64,000 nucleotides of DNA from Granulosicoccus sp045106195 (GTDB taxonomy: Bacteria > Pseudomonadota > Gammaproteobacteria > Granulosicoccales > Granulosicoccaceae): contig JBGCEH010000058.1 of assembly GCA_045106195.1 (NCBI GenBank), forward strand, positions 1 to 64,000, in the 5' to 3' direction. The notes under the pieces were generated by a model. The model made no database searches and was not told where the DNA came from. It was given only the letters and a program-made list of their open reading frames with translations. Each line of letters starts with the position of its first letter. The first letter of the stretch is position 1. This document shows positions 43,825-53,053 of this stretch, in pieces. The position numbers and the translations under genes are program-made.

Positions 43825-45354
43825 TTAGGAAACCTGTCTGAGGATAGGATCGTCAGTGCTGAAATTGTAGTGCTGTTCTATCCATTGCTGCAAAGCCTGC
43901 TCTGTTCCGGCAGGCGTATGCAATCCCTTCTTGCTGCGGCGCCATAGAATATCGGCAGCACTGCGGGCCCATTCATGGACTATCAGGTAGTCAACTTCGG
44001 CCTGATACAGAGGGCCACCAAAATGGTATCCAAGCTCCTCCATACCCGATGCTTTGCCTACCAGCGTGCTAATGCGAGTGCCGTAGTTTCTGCAATAGTC
44101 GTTAAGCACCACCGTATCCAGCCATGGATATCGTTGCGCACTTTGCTTTAAAAATCGGTCGTAGTTGGCATCCGGGATGTCTCCTCCGGGCAGTGCAACG
44201 GATGACGTCCAGGCACCGGCAGAGAATTTCAGTTCAGGCTTGAGCATATCCACTGCCTGCTCAGCCAACTTCCTGAACGTTGTAATCTTACCGCCGTACA
44301 CAGACAGAACGGGAGCGCCCTTACGCGTATCCAGATCCAGCTTATAGTCGCGTGTTACTTTTGATGCGTTGTCGGAGGCATCGTCGTAAAGGGGCCTAAC
44401 ACCAGAGTATGTCCAGACAATCTGGTCTCTGGAGATTGGCGTCTTGAAGTACTCACTGGCATTGTCACAGATATAATCTATCTCACTATCTTCGATTTTT
44501 TCGCTGCCCGGCTCTGCCTGGATCTCGACGTCGGTGGTCCCGAGAAGGGTAAAGTCATTTTCATAGGGCACCGCAAACAATATGCGGTTATCAGCGTTTT
44601 GAAATATGTAGGTATAGGGGTGGTCGAATAGCTTGGGTACAACAATATGACTTCCCTTGACAAGCCGTACGCCGTGACGAGTGTCGTGCTCTTCATCAAG
44701 GTTGAGGGTCTTCTCCACCCACGGTCCGGAGGCGTTGACAATTGCACGCGCCGTGACCACAGAGGCCTGTCCTGACAGATGATCCTGCAGGTTGACAGTC
44801 CACTGTCCATCACCGCGAACAATATCGGTGCACTCGGTTCTGACTCTAACATCGCAACCGCGTTCGGCCGCATCCATGACGTTAAGCGTCACAAGTCGAG
44901 CATCCTGAACCCAGCAGTCCGAGTATTCGAATCCCTTGGTGAATTCATTTTTAAGTGCTGCGCCAGATACGTGCTGCGCAAGATCAACACCATGAGACGC
45001 TGGCAGAAGTTTTCGCCCTCCCAGGTGGTCATACAGAAACAAACCCAGCCTGATAAGCCATCGGGGGCGCAATGCCTTGTGATGCGGCAAGATGAATCGC
45101 AGCGGCCAGATGATGTGTGGCGCTGCCCGCAACAACACTTCCCGCTCACTGAGCGCATGACGCACCAGCATGAAATCATAATGCTCGAGATACCGCAGAC
45201 CTCCGTGCACAAGCTTGGTACTGGCAGACGAGGTGTGCTGTGCCAAATCATCCTTTTCGCACAGCAAGACACTAAGGCCCCGGCCAGCCGCATCACGCGC
45301 AATACCTGCACCGTTGACGCCACCACCAATGACAACGAGATCGTAGGTACTCAT
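43825..45354 (-). CDS. glpD: Aerobic glycerol-3-phosphate dehydrogenase GlpD
   Basis: 509 residues, FAD-dependent and membrane-associated; oxidises glycerol-3-phosphate to dihydroxyacetone phosphate and passes electrons to quinone. The FAD fold starts with VVIGGGVNGAGIARDAAGRG at residues 7-26, then SSASTKLVHGGLRYLE near 43 and GGKITTFRKLAE near 357. It is the last gene of the minus-strand glycerol cluster, 283 bp after glpV, and may have its own promoter: that gap holds a REP-like element and an AACGAAAC half-site like those in front of glpR and glpK. Confidence 0.96.
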   Translation of the reverse strand: MSTYDLVVIGGGVNGAGIARDAAGRGLSVLLCEKDDLAQHTSSASTKLVHGGLRYLEHYDFMLVRHALSEREVLLRAAPHIIWPLRFILPHHKALRPRWLIRLGLFLYDHLGGRKLLPASHGVDLAQHVSGAALKNEFTKGFEYSDCWVQDARLVTLNVMDAAERGCDVRVRTECTDIVRGDGQWTVNLQDHLSGQASVVTARAIVNASGPWVEKTLNLDEEHDTRHGVRLVKGSHIVVPKLFDHPYTYIFQNADNRILFAVPYENDFTLLGTTDVEIQAEPGSEKIEDSEIDYICDNASEYFKTPISRDQIVWTYSGVRPLYDDASDNASKVTRDYKLDLDTRKGAPVLSVYGGKITTFRKLAEQAVDMLKPELKFSAGAWTSSVALPGGDIPDANYDRFLKQSAQRYPWLDTVVLNDYCRNYGTRISTLVGKASGMEELGYHFGGPLYQAEVDYLIVHEWARSAADILWRRSKKGLHTPAGTEQALQQWIEQHYNFSTDDPILRQVS

Positions 45355-45508
45355 GACTGAACCTCTTGTGTTGTGTGATTAACGGATAAAGCTAACTGCA
45401 TGTTCTGAGCTGTGTAGTCGGCGTAATGCGGGTAAGTTCCAATGTGAAGTGCCCTGATTGATACGGACTTACTATGCTTTAACTTCACAACGGTTCTCTT
45501 AACGAAAC

Positions 45509-45538
45509 CTGCCATCCCCGCGAAGACGGGAATGACAG
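45509..45538. repeat. REP-like palindromic repeat, copy 2
   Basis: CCTGCCATCCCCGCGAAGACGGGAATGACAGG forms an imperfect stem: outer CCTG/CAGG, then CAT/ATG and CCCG/CGGG around the loop CGAAGA. It is the same class as the element at 4550-4569 (CCCGC...CGGGAATGAC core). It lies between glpV and glpD and may trim or end transcripts between the transporter genes and glpD. Confidence 0.6.
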
Positions 45539-45637
45539 GCAAAACCTTCTTTAATCAACGAAGCAAACCAGTACGTCCGAGCTGCCTTGATTGACAGCTA
45601 CCGGAACGCACCGGTCTGTTTTCATCGATACGACGTG

Positions 45638-47353
45638 TTACTGATTCCAGCTCTCGACCAACTCATCGTAATTGATGGTCTCAGGCGTTGGCTTTTCATT
45701 GTCCAGCTTGGCCTTGGGGGCACCGGGCTGACTGAACCAGTACTCCGGATCCTGCTCTTCGTTCAGGACAGGACCGATATCACCCTGCACACCGGCACGC
45801 TCAAGTCGGGCCAAAACCTTTTCCTGTGCTTCGCACAAGGCGTCCATGGCTTCCTGAGCCGTCTTTGCCCCGGAAGACGCATCACCAATGTTCTGCCACC
45901 AGAGCTGAGCAAGCTTCGGGTAGTCAGGAACGTTGGTACCTGTAGGTGACCAGCGAACTCTAGCTGGCGAACGATAGAACTCGATCAAACCACCGAGCTT
46001 AGGCGCACGCTCTGTGAAGCTGTCGTGTTGAACTGTACTTTCACGAATGAACGTCAGTCCCACATGTGATTTTTTCACATCAACAGACTTTGATGTCACG
46101 AACTGAGCGTAAAGCCATGCCGCCTTGGCACGATCGACAGGCGTGGACTTCATAAGAGTCCAGGAGCCAGCATCCTGATAACCCAGCTTCTGGCCCTCTT
46201 CCCAGTATGCACCCTTGGGGCTAGGCGCCATACGCCACTTGGGATTGCCTTCCTCGTCAACAACAGGAATGCCTTCCTTGACCATGTCAGCGGTGAAAGC
46301 CGTATACCAGAACATCTGCTGGGCAATTGCGCCCTGCGCTGGTACAGGACCCGCCTCACCGAAGACCATACCGGCAGCCTCTGGCGGTGCATAGGCGTTC
46401 AGCCACTCAATATACTTGTTGATGGAGTAAACAGCAGCGGGACCATTAGTGTCACCACCGCGAGCGACGCATGAACCCACCGGCTGGCTGTTCTCGTTTA
46501 CACGAATTCCCCATTCATCAACAGGCAGTCCGTTAGGCTCACCCTTGTCACCGTTCCCGGCCATGGAAAGCCAGGCATCCGTGAAACGCCATCCCAATGA
46601 TGGATCCTTTTTACCGTAGTCCATGTGACCATACACAGTCTGGCCATCGATCTCGCGACCGGTGAAGAACTCAGCAATATCTTCGTAGGCTGACCAGTTG
46701 ACCGGCACACCTAGCTCATAACCGTACTTCTCCTGGAAGTCGGCTTTGTTCTGCTCGTCATTGAACCAGTCATAACGGAACCAGTAAAGATTGGCAAACT
46801 GCTGATCAGGAAGCTGATATAGCTTGCCGTCTGGTCCTGTTGTGAAGTCCTTGCCGATGAAATCGTCGATATCGAGCGTAGGCAATGTGACATCTGCACC
46901 CTCACCTGCCATCCAGTCCGTCAGGTTGCGAGCTTGCTGATAACGCCAATGGGTACCGATAAGATCCGAGTCATTGATGTAGGCATCATAGATATTCTCA
47001 CCTGATTGCATTTGGGTCTGCAGTTTCTCAACTACGTCACCCTCACCGATCAGATCGTGAGTAATGTTAATACCGGTGATTGCAGTAAAAGCCGGCGCCA
47101 GCACCTTGGACTCATACTCGTGTGTTGCGATGGTTTCAGAAACCACCTTGATGTCCATACCGGCAAACGGCTTGGCTGCATCGATGAACCACTGCATTTC
47201 TGCCTTGGCCTCATCGGCCGACAATCCCGTAAGATCGCCCACCTCGTTAGTTAAAAAGTCTTCGGCCGCTGCCATGTCTGCTTGCGCGACATGGGTGCCT
47301 CCAAGAAATAGGGCCACGGCTAACGCCGTTTTGGCCTGTCTGAATTGACGCAT
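45638..47353 (-). CDS. glpV: Glycerol ABC transporter substrate-binding protein
   Basis: 571 residues. Sec signal peptide (1-25, ending HVAQA), then a family 1 solute-binding fold with contacts typical of sugar and polyol binders (VNWSAYEDIAEFF near 195, PSLGWRFTDAWLSMAG near 240). Size and gene context match the periplasmic glycerol-binding component of the glpSTPQUV importer described in Rhizobium. The start has an excellent Shine-Dalgarno, GGGAGGAATTAA before ATG. A gap of 183 bp separates it from glpU, leaving room for a stem or internal promoter that raises binding-protein levels. Confidence 0.9.
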   Translation of the reverse strand: MRQFRQAKTALAVALFLGGTHVAQADMAAAEDFLTNEVGDLTGLSADEAKAEMQWFIDAAKPFAGMDIKVVSETIATHEYESKVLAPAFTAITGINITHDLIGEGDVVEKLQTQMQSGENIYDAYINDSDLIGTHWRYQQARNLTDWMAGEGADVTLPTLDIDDFIGKDFTTGPDGKLYQLPDQQFANLYWFRYDWFNDEQNKADFQEKYGYELGVPVNWSAYEDIAEFFTGREIDGQTVYGHMDYGKKDPSLGWRFTDAWLSMAGNGDKGEPNGLPVDEWGIRVNENSQPVGSCVARGGDTNGPAAVYSINKYIEWLNAYAPPEAAGMVFGEAGPVPAQGAIAQQMFWYTAFTADMVKEGIPVVDEEGNPKWRMAPSPKGAYWEEGQKLGYQDAGSWTLMKSTPVDRAKAAWLYAQFVTSKSVDVKKSHVGLTFIRESTVQHDSFTERAPKLGGLIEFYRSPARVRWSPTGTNVPDYPKLAQLWWQNIGDASSGAKTAQEAMDALCEAQEKVLARLERAGVQGDIGPVLNEEQDPEYWFSQPGAPKAKLDNEKPTPETINYDELVESWNQ

Positions 47354-47536
47354 TTAATTCCTCCCGATGGATAGTTATGCGTAGTGTTTACCGTTGCGAC
47401 TAATACAACGGGGTACTTCAACGTACTGAGAAAGCACGATACTGACAATAGTAATAAGCATCAGGTCACGGGCTTGCAAAGGCCCGCACCCGATACCAAA
47501 AAGCTGATGCCTATCCCTGTGTTATATGATGTTGTG

Positions 47537-47950
47537 TCATACGACAGTAAACACAAGCAGAGCATAAACCAGGGACACACCCAGCGCCTTCCACAGATCC
47601 GGGCCGATAAATCCCAGCCAGGCAAGGTTGATAAAGGCGCTACCCAGAAGAGACAGAAACAGGCGATCACCACGCGTCGTCTCAAAACGCAAGATCCCGG
47701 TGCGCGGACCACCACCCGGACTAAAAGCCTCCCACACAGACATTGCGACAAGCAGGCAGAGAATGGTTATAAAGAAAATGGCCGTCGGTCTGGTCCACGC
47801 CATCCAGGCAAGGTCAGGTGCAGATTCGCTCTGAAACCACAGAAAAAGACCCACAAGGACAACGATCAGAAACGATGCGCACCACCCCAGCACCCTGAGA
47901 CCACCTGATGCCTTGGCGGGCGATCCAGCCACTTGTTCCACACGACTCAT
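47537..47950 (-). CDS. glpU: DUF2160 small membrane protein of the glycerol importer
   Basis: 137 residues from ATG 47950, one base after the glpQ stop codon; the open frame upstream to 48037 overlaps glpQ and is not used. Four membrane helices are visible (about 18-37, 55-75, 93-112, 117-135), with the conserved GGGPRTGILRFETTRGDRLFL segment between the second and third. DUF2160 proteins are found almost only next to glycerol ABC permeases; the exact role is unknown, perhaps as an extra permease or assembly subunit. Confidence 0.88.
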   Translation of the reverse strand: MSRVEQVAGSPAKASGGLRVLGWCASFLIVVLVGLFLWFQSESAPDLAWMAWTRPTAIFFITILCLLVAMSVWEAFSPGGGPRTGILRFETTRGDRLFLSLLGSAFINLAWLGFIGPDLWKALGVSLVYALLVFTVV

Positions 47951-47951
47951 A

Positions 47952-48839
47952 TCAAACCCGCCCCAGCGCGAAACCCTTCGCGATGTAGTTGCGCACAAAG
48001 TAGATAACCAATGCTCCCGGTATGATAGTGAGCACACCGGCAGCCGCCAGCACCCCCCAGTCCATTCCGGAGGCCGACACTGTCCGCGTCATGATGGCAG
48101 TTATCGGTTTTGCATCAGTGGCTGTCAGTGTTCTGGCCAGCAGAAGCTCCACCCAGGAAAACATGAAACAGAAAAATGCGGCGACACCAATACCCGACGC
48201 AATAAGCGGCATAAATATTTTTACAAAGAATTTGGGGAACGAGTAGCCATCGATATAGGCCGTCTCGTCGATCTCGCGCGGTACACCCGACATGAAGCCT
48301 TCAAGAATCCAGACCGCCAGTGGAACATTGAAAAGACAGTGTGCCAGTGCAACGGCAAAATGAGTATCAAAAAGACCGAAGGCTGAATAAAGCTGGAAGA
48401 AGGGCAAGGCAAAAACTGCCGGAGGCGCCATACGGTTGGTCAGCAGCCAGAAGAACATGTGCTTGTCACCCAGAAAACGATAACGACTGAACGCATACGC
48501 CGCGGGCAGGGCAACCGACACCGAGATGACCATGTTGATGAAAACATAGGTCATCGAGTTGATGTAGCCGTTGTACCAAGAAGGGTCACCAAAGATCACG
48601 GCATAGTTGGCAAGCGTCGGGTCGTTTGGCCATAGCGTAAACGTTGAGAGTATCTCCTGATTAGTCTTGAAACTCATGTTGACCAGCCAGTAGATCGGCA
48701 GCAACAGAAACACGATGTATAACGTGGGTGCAAACCACTTGCCACTCCCATCACCGGTTGACTTGATAGGCGCCCTGACGCCTTCAAGAGAGATGGTATT
48801 AGTGGCTCCTGCGCCTGCTGACTCAGAGGATGTGTTCAC
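47952..48839 (-). CDS. glpQ: Glycerol ABC transporter permease, second subunit
   Basis: 295 residues. Six membrane helices of the MalG type. The EAA loop that touches the ATPase is DETAYIDGYSFPKFFVKIFMP near residue 195. The N-terminal 30 residues are polar and Gly/Ser/Ala-rich before the first helix. The GTG start (48837-48839) follows the glpP stop after two bases, so translation is coupled. Name follows the rhizobial glycerol system and should not be confused with the periplasmic phosphodiesterase GlpQ of E. coli. Confidence 0.92.
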   Translation of the reverse strand: MNTSSESAGAGATNTISLEGVRAPIKSTGDGSGKWFAPTLYIVFLLLPIYWLVNMSFKTNQEILSTFTLWPNDPTLANYAVIFGDPSWYNGYINSMTYVFINMVISVSVALPAAYAFSRYRFLGDKHMFFWLLTNRMAPPAVFALPFFQLYSAFGLFDTHFAVALAHCLFNVPLAVWILEGFMSGVPREIDETAYIDGYSFPKFFVKIFMPLIASGIGVAAFFCFMFSWVELLLARTLTATDAKPITAIMTRTVSASGMDWGVLAAAGVLTIIPGALVIYFVRNYIAKGFALGRV

Positions 48840-48841
48840 GG

Positions 48842-49729
48842 CTAGTCCACCTCCTTTCCCGGAGCATCTGCCCCGAAGTTAGTCATCACGGTATAGAACA
48901 CCCAGGACAAAAGCAGAATTATCAGGAAGTAGATAATCGACATGGCAGCAGCAGGGCCCAGATCGAACTGCCCGATAGCCATTTTTACCAGATCGATCGA
49001 CAGGAATGTCGTGCTGTTACCCGGACCACCACCCGTCAGCACAAACGGTTCGGTGTAGATCATGAAACTGTCCATGAAGCGAAGCAATACGGCAATAAGC
49101 AATACGCGCTGCATCTTGGGCAACTGAATGTATCGGAACACTTTCCACTTAGATGCGCCGTCAATTCTGGCCGCCTGATAATAAGGCTCAGGAATGGCGA
49201 CAAGGCCTGAATAACAGAGCAATACAACCAGTGAAGTCCAATGCCAGACATCCATGATGATGATGGTTATCCAGGCATCGAGCCAGTTGGTCGCATAATT
49301 GTATTCAACACCAAGTGCCGCCAGAGTACGCCCCAGCAGCCCGATATCGGCCCGCCCGAACACTTGCCAGATGGTTCCGACCACGTTCCAGGGAATCAGC
49401 AACGGCAATGCCATCAGAATAAGGCAAACCGGCACCCAGAAACCTTTACGCGGCATTGATAGCGCTATGGCGATACCCAGGGGGATCTCTATCATCAGAA
49501 TGATGCCGGAGAAAATCAGGTTTCTGATCAAGGCGTCATGAAAACGACTGGATGTAAGCACCTCCTCGTACCACTCTGTCCCTGCCCAGAAAAACTGATT
49601 GTTACCGAAGGTATCCTGAACCGAATAGTTCACCACCGTCATCAATGGAATAATGGCACTAATGGCTACCAGAAAAAATACGGGTAGAACAAAAAACCAG
49701 GCCTTGTTATTAAACGGCTTATCAATCAT
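48842..49729 (-). CDS. glpP: Glycerol ABC transporter permease, first subunit
   Basis: 295 residues. MalF-type permease with six membrane helices. The EAA loop is YQAARIDGASKWKVFRYIQLP near residue 185. ATG 49729 overlaps the glpT stop as ATGA, the usual four-base coupling. It forms the membrane channel with the GlpQ-type permease. Not related to the antiterminator GlpP of Bacillus. Confidence 0.92.
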   Translation of the reverse strand: MIDKPFNNKAWFFVLPVFFLVAISAIIPLMTVVNYSVQDTFGNNQFFWAGTEWYEEVLTSSRFHDALIRNLIFSGIILMIEIPLGIAIALSMPRKGFWVPVCLILMALPLLIPWNVVGTIWQVFGRADIGLLGRTLAALGVEYNYATNWLDAWITIIIMDVWHWTSLVVLLCYSGLVAIPEPYYQAARIDGASKWKVFRYIQLPKMQRVLLIAVLLRFMDSFMIYTEPFVLTGGGPGNSTTFLSIDLVKMAIGQFDLGPAAAMSIIYFLIILLLSWVFYTVMTNFGADAPGKEVD

Positions 49730-50811
49730 TGCACTGCCCTCACAAGATGCGAGTTCTCGTAAACAATAAACCGCGATTGATCGAACACTGCGTAAGCCTC
49801 TGCCGGCACGTTGGCATCTTCATCGACCAGTGCATCAATGCCATGACCGTTTATCGTTCCCCGGACAATCTTGTGACGTCCGATATTCTCCACCGATGTA
49901 ATCTGCATGGGAACACCGTCAGCACCGGCACCAGACTTATCAGTCACCCTCACGAACTCGGGACGTATTCCGATCTCGAGATTGCCTAAGATCTGTCGGT
50001 AATGCCTGTTAAGGGCAAAGCGTGAATCTGCCATGCTCAACATGTTTTGATCAACGCTTCCGGGCAATATATTCATACCCGGTGAACCTATGAAATAGCC
50101 GACAAACGTGTGTGCAGGCTCATCGAATAATTCTTCGGGGGTACCGATCTGCACAACCTCCCCTTCATACATGACCACGACCTTATCCGCGAAAGTCAGC
50201 GCCTCTGTCTGATCATGGGTCACGTAAATCATGGTATGACTGAACTGTTCATGCAATTGCTTGAGTTTTGTTCTGAGTTGCCATTTCATGTGCGGATCTA
50301 TAACCGTAAGTGGTTCATCAAACAGGATGGCATTGACATCGTAACGAACCAGGCCACGACCCAGCGATATCTTCTGTTTCTCATCAGCCGTCAAGCCATG
50401 TGCACGTCGCCTGGCCTTGTCCTTCAGGTCCAGCGTATCGAGCATATCGCCGACACGCTTGTCGATTTCGGACTTTGCCAATCCACGATTGACCAGCGGA
50501 AACGCCAGATTCTGCTCGACGGTCATGGTGTCGTAGATGACAGGAAACTGAAACACCTGAGCGATATTGCGTTGCTCGGGACTACGTTCGGTAACATCGT
50601 CACTATCAAAGCGTATATGCCCTTTAGAAGGCACCAGCAAACCGGAGATGATGTTTAGCAACGTTGTCTTGCCGCAGCCTGACGGACCCAACAGCGCGTA
50701 AGCGCCACCATCTTCCCAGACATAGTCTATTTGCTTGAGAGCAAAGTCGGCGTCGCTTTTCGGGTTGGCCATGTAGGAATGGGCAAGTTTGTCCAGTGTG
50801 ATCTTTGCCAT
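49726..50811 (-). CDS. glpT: Glycerol ABC transporter ATP-binding protein, canonical subunit
   Basis: 361 residues, MalK/UgpC type. Walker A GPSGCGKTTLL near residue 41, Q-loop in AQVFQFPVIYD near 85, Walker B ILFDEPLTVIDP near 160 and the switch His in YVTHDQTEAL near 195. The ABC signature is degenerate (HGLTADEKQKISLGRGL in place of LSGGQ). The C-terminal TOBE-like regulatory domain spans 240-361. It pairs with the second ATPase encoded just upstream, giving a heterodimeric engine. Gene name as in rhizobia; not the GlpT antiporter of E. coli. Confidence 0.92.
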   Translation of the reverse strand: MAKITLDKLAHSYMANPKSDADFALKQIDYVWEDGGAYALLGPSGCGKTTLLNIISGLLVPSKGHIRFDSDDVTERSPEQRNIAQVFQFPVIYDTMTVEQNLAFPLVNRGLAKSEIDKRVGDMLDTLDLKDKARRRAHGLTADEKQKISLGRGLVRYDVNAILFDEPLTVIDPHMKWQLRTKLKQLHEQFSHTMIYVTHDQTEALTFADKVVVMYEGEVVQIGTPEELFDEPAHTFVGYFIGSPGMNILPGSVDQNMLSMADSRFALNRHYRQILGNLEIGIRPEFVRVTDKSGAGADGVPMQITSVENIGRHKIVRGTINGHGIDALVDEDANVPAEAYAVFDQSRFIVYENSHLVRAVQ

Positions 50812-50815
50812 TGCC

Positions 50816-51922
50816 TCAGGCCGCCTTTGTCAATCGAGCCGGAGACTGTACCAATGATCCGTCTGAGGCGGAGAATAGATAGTAGCGAGCCGGGTCGAGG
50901 TATACCGTAATGGCATCTCCGGCATGCACCTTATGCACGCCGTGCGTTAACACCACCCAGTGAGACTGCTCGATATTCATGTGAATATACGTTTCAGAAC
51001 CGGTTATTTCACTGGTACTGATCGTGCCATGAACGGCTATCTGGTAATTGCCAGTGGCACTCAGCGACGCGTGGTGCGACCGAAACGCTAATGTGTACTT
51101 GCCCTCGGGAACGCTGTGAGCATCAACAGGCGCCCCGAGGTTGATAGGCACCCCCGCATCCGCACCTTCGGCAATAAGCTTATCTGCGGTACAGTGCACG
51201 TCGAAGGTATTCAATGGCGGATCAGAGAACGTCTGTGCCGTGCTTAGATTGACAGGCTGATTGTAGACATCGATTGTCGGGCCGAACTGCGTGACCCGAC
51301 CTTCATGCAAGGTTGCCGTGTAGCCGCCCAACAGCAGCGCTTCGTGCGGTTCGGTTGTGGCGTAGACAAACACGGCGCCTGTTTCAGCAAACAGCCGTGG
51401 TAACTCGACACGTAGCTCTTCGCGCAGCTTATAGTCAAGATTGGCAAGAGGCTCATCCAGCAATACAAGCTCAGCACCTTTAACGAGCGCTCTGGCCAGC
51501 GCCGTACGTTGTTGCTGGCCGCCTGACAGATTCAAAGGTGTTCTATCGAGAAATTCAGTCAACTTCAAAAGCTCAGCGGCTTTATGGACTTCGCTGTTGA
51601 TGGTCGCAGCATCCGCACCCTGCAGGCGAAGCGGCGATGCGATGTTCTCGAAAACAGTCATCGCCGGATAGTTGATAAACTGTTGATAGACCATAGCGAC
51701 ATCCCGATTGCGCACGGACACACCGGTTACCTGCTTACCCTTGGAGTACACATCACCGGACGTCGGCCTGTCCAGGCCGGCCATCAAACGCATAAGGCTA
51801 GTTTTTCCAGACAGTGTTGGCCCAAGCAAGACGTTTACCGAGCCACTCTGTAGCTTCAGGCTGACATCACTGATGTGCTCGCTGGCACCGACCTGCTTGC
51901 TGACATGTTGAAGTTCGAGCAT
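50816..51922 (-). CDS. glpS: Glycerol ABC transporter ATP-binding protein, second subunit
   Basis: 368 residues from ATG 51922, preceded by GCGAGAAT; the open frame extends to 52018 without family similarity. Walker A is GPTLSGKTSLMRL near residue 36, with TL in place of the usual SG(C/S)G. The signature is LNLSGGQQQRTALARAL near 135, Walker B LVLLDEPLANLD near 158, and the switch position is TTEPHEALLL, where the usual His is replaced by Glu. A TOBE-like domain fills the C-terminus. Thus each site of the predicted GlpS/GlpT pair would mix good and degenerate motifs: LSGGQ comes from this subunit, the switch His from the other. Confidence 0.9.
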   Translation of the reverse strand: MLELQHVSKQVGASEHISDVSLKLQSGSVNVLLGPTLSGKTSLMRLMAGLDRPTSGDVYSKGKQVTGVSVRNRDVAMVYQQFINYPAMTVFENIASPLRLQGADAATINSEVHKAAELLKLTEFLDRTPLNLSGGQQQRTALARALVKGAELVLLDEPLANLDYKLREELRVELPRLFAETGAVFVYATTEPHEALLLGGYTATLHEGRVTQFGPTIDVYNQPVNLSTAQTFSDPPLNTFDVHCTADKLIAEGADAGVPINLGAPVDAHSVPEGKYTLAFRSHHASLSATGNYQIAVHGTISTSEITGSETYIHMNIEQSHWVVLTHGVHKVHAGDAITVYLDPARYYLFSASDGSLVQSPARLTKAA

Positions 51923-52081
51923 GGATTCTCGCTTTTCTGCACAAAGCATCCTGAAGATCAGCGCCGTGTTGCACGCCTGTCGAGAGTGCGCATTTACCGT
52001 GACACACCTGACGAACACTAATTGCCTGAAAAGCGAAAGTCAATCGAAACTAAAGCGCCAGCAAGCCCAGAGTCCTCGTAC

Positions 52082-52858
52082 TTACCCGTTATTTCGCGTA
52101 GCACCGGTTTCGATCGTCCGAATTTCGAAACCACTCAACAGACGCCGGAACGACGGGCCTGGGCAATGATCCGTGACAAAGGAATGCACCTGTGATATGT
52201 GGCCGATACGCACTGGCGCTGTGCGCTCATGCTTGGTGGCATCGGCAACCAGAATTACATGTCTGGCATTGGAGAGAATGGCTTGTGACACTTGAACTTC
52301 CCGGTAGTCGAAATCAAGTAGCGCACCATCCTCATCGATGGCTGAGGCGCCTACGACAGCAAAATCCACCTTGAATTGCTTGATGAACTCGACGGCTGAC
52401 TCACCAATGATGCCGCCGTCTGCACTGCGTACCTCACCCGATGCAATAATGACTTTGTTGTGAGTATAGGGCCGCATAAGGGAGGCGACGTTGATATTGT
52501 TAGTAATGACCATGAGTTGGTGATGATGGAGAAGTGCCTGAGCCACCGCTTCTGTCGTGGTGCCAATATTGACGAACAAGGACGCATTGTCCGGGATGAT
52601 ATCGGCCACTGCCCGCCCAATCGCCTGCTTCTGATCGTGTGCGAGCATGCGCCTGGCCTCATAGCTCATGTTCTCGACACTGGAGGCAAGCCGTGCACCA
52701 CCGTGAGTACGGGTGAGCAGACGCTCTTCGCACAGGCGATTCAGGTCTTTGCGAATGGTTTGCGGCGTGACATCAAAGCGCTGAAGCAACTCGTCAACAG
52801 ACACCGCCCCAAATTCGCGGACAATATCCAGAATCTGCTGGCGACGGTTATCTGACAC
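52082..52858 (-). CDS. glpR: DeoR-family regulator GlpR
   Basis: 258 residues. N-terminal winged helix (5-57): RRQQILDIVREFGAVSVDELLQRFDVTPQTIRKDLN. The C-terminal DeoR sugar-phosphate sensor domain (75-230) includes NIGTTTEAVAQALL near 96, NNINVASLM near 118, ASGEVRSADGGIIGESAVEF near 135 and KHERTAPVRIG near 212. It likely represses the glycerol genes and is released by glycerol-3-phosphate. GTG start at 52858. It is the first gene of the leftward cluster and divergent from glpK, with the operator region between. Confidence 0.93.
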   Translation of the reverse strand: MSDNRRQQILDIVREFGAVSVDELLQRFDVTPQTIRKDLNRLCEERLLTRTHGGARLASSVENMSYEARRMLAHDQKQAIGRAVADIIPDNASLFVNIGTTTEAVAQALLHHHQLMVITNNINVASLMRPYTHNKVIIASGEVRSADGGIIGESAVEFIKQFKVDFAVVGASAIDEDGALLDFDYREVQVSQAILSNARHVILVADATKHERTAPVRIGHISQVHSFVTDHCPGPSFRRLLSGFEIRTIETGATRNNG

Positions 52859-52909
52859 AAACTGTATTCATTCGTAACCTCTGGAACAGGCGCTTAAAGA
52901 GCATAATGT

Positions 52910-52955
52910 GTTTCGTTTTAGCCGTTGCGCTGCAAAACGAAACTCTAAACGAAAC
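52910..52955. promoter_or_regulatory. Putative GlpR operators between glpR and glpK
   Basis: GTTTCGTTTT (52910-52919) and AAAACGAAAC (52934-52943) form a perfect 10-bp inverted repeat with a 14-base spacer; a third copy, AAACGAAAC (52947-52955), follows four bases later. TTTCGTTT/AAACGAAA-type sites are typical DeoR-family operators. The placement between divergent glpR and glpK fits common control of both. A related AACGAAAC half-site is found before glpD (45501-45508). That GlpR binds here is inferred. Confidence 0.6.
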
Positions 52956-53053
52956 TTCAAAATATCGCAAAATATTTTTTTGACCCAAACCGGGTACAAC
53001 AACGCTCAAGTCACTCGTACAATGCTGGCTATCTTACTCAACCGGGCACTTCG

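Noticed and set aside
52979..53025. TTGACC ... TACAAT as the glpK promoter
   Set aside because: The boxes are too far apart (over 30 bp) to be one promoter; no better pair could be chosen.
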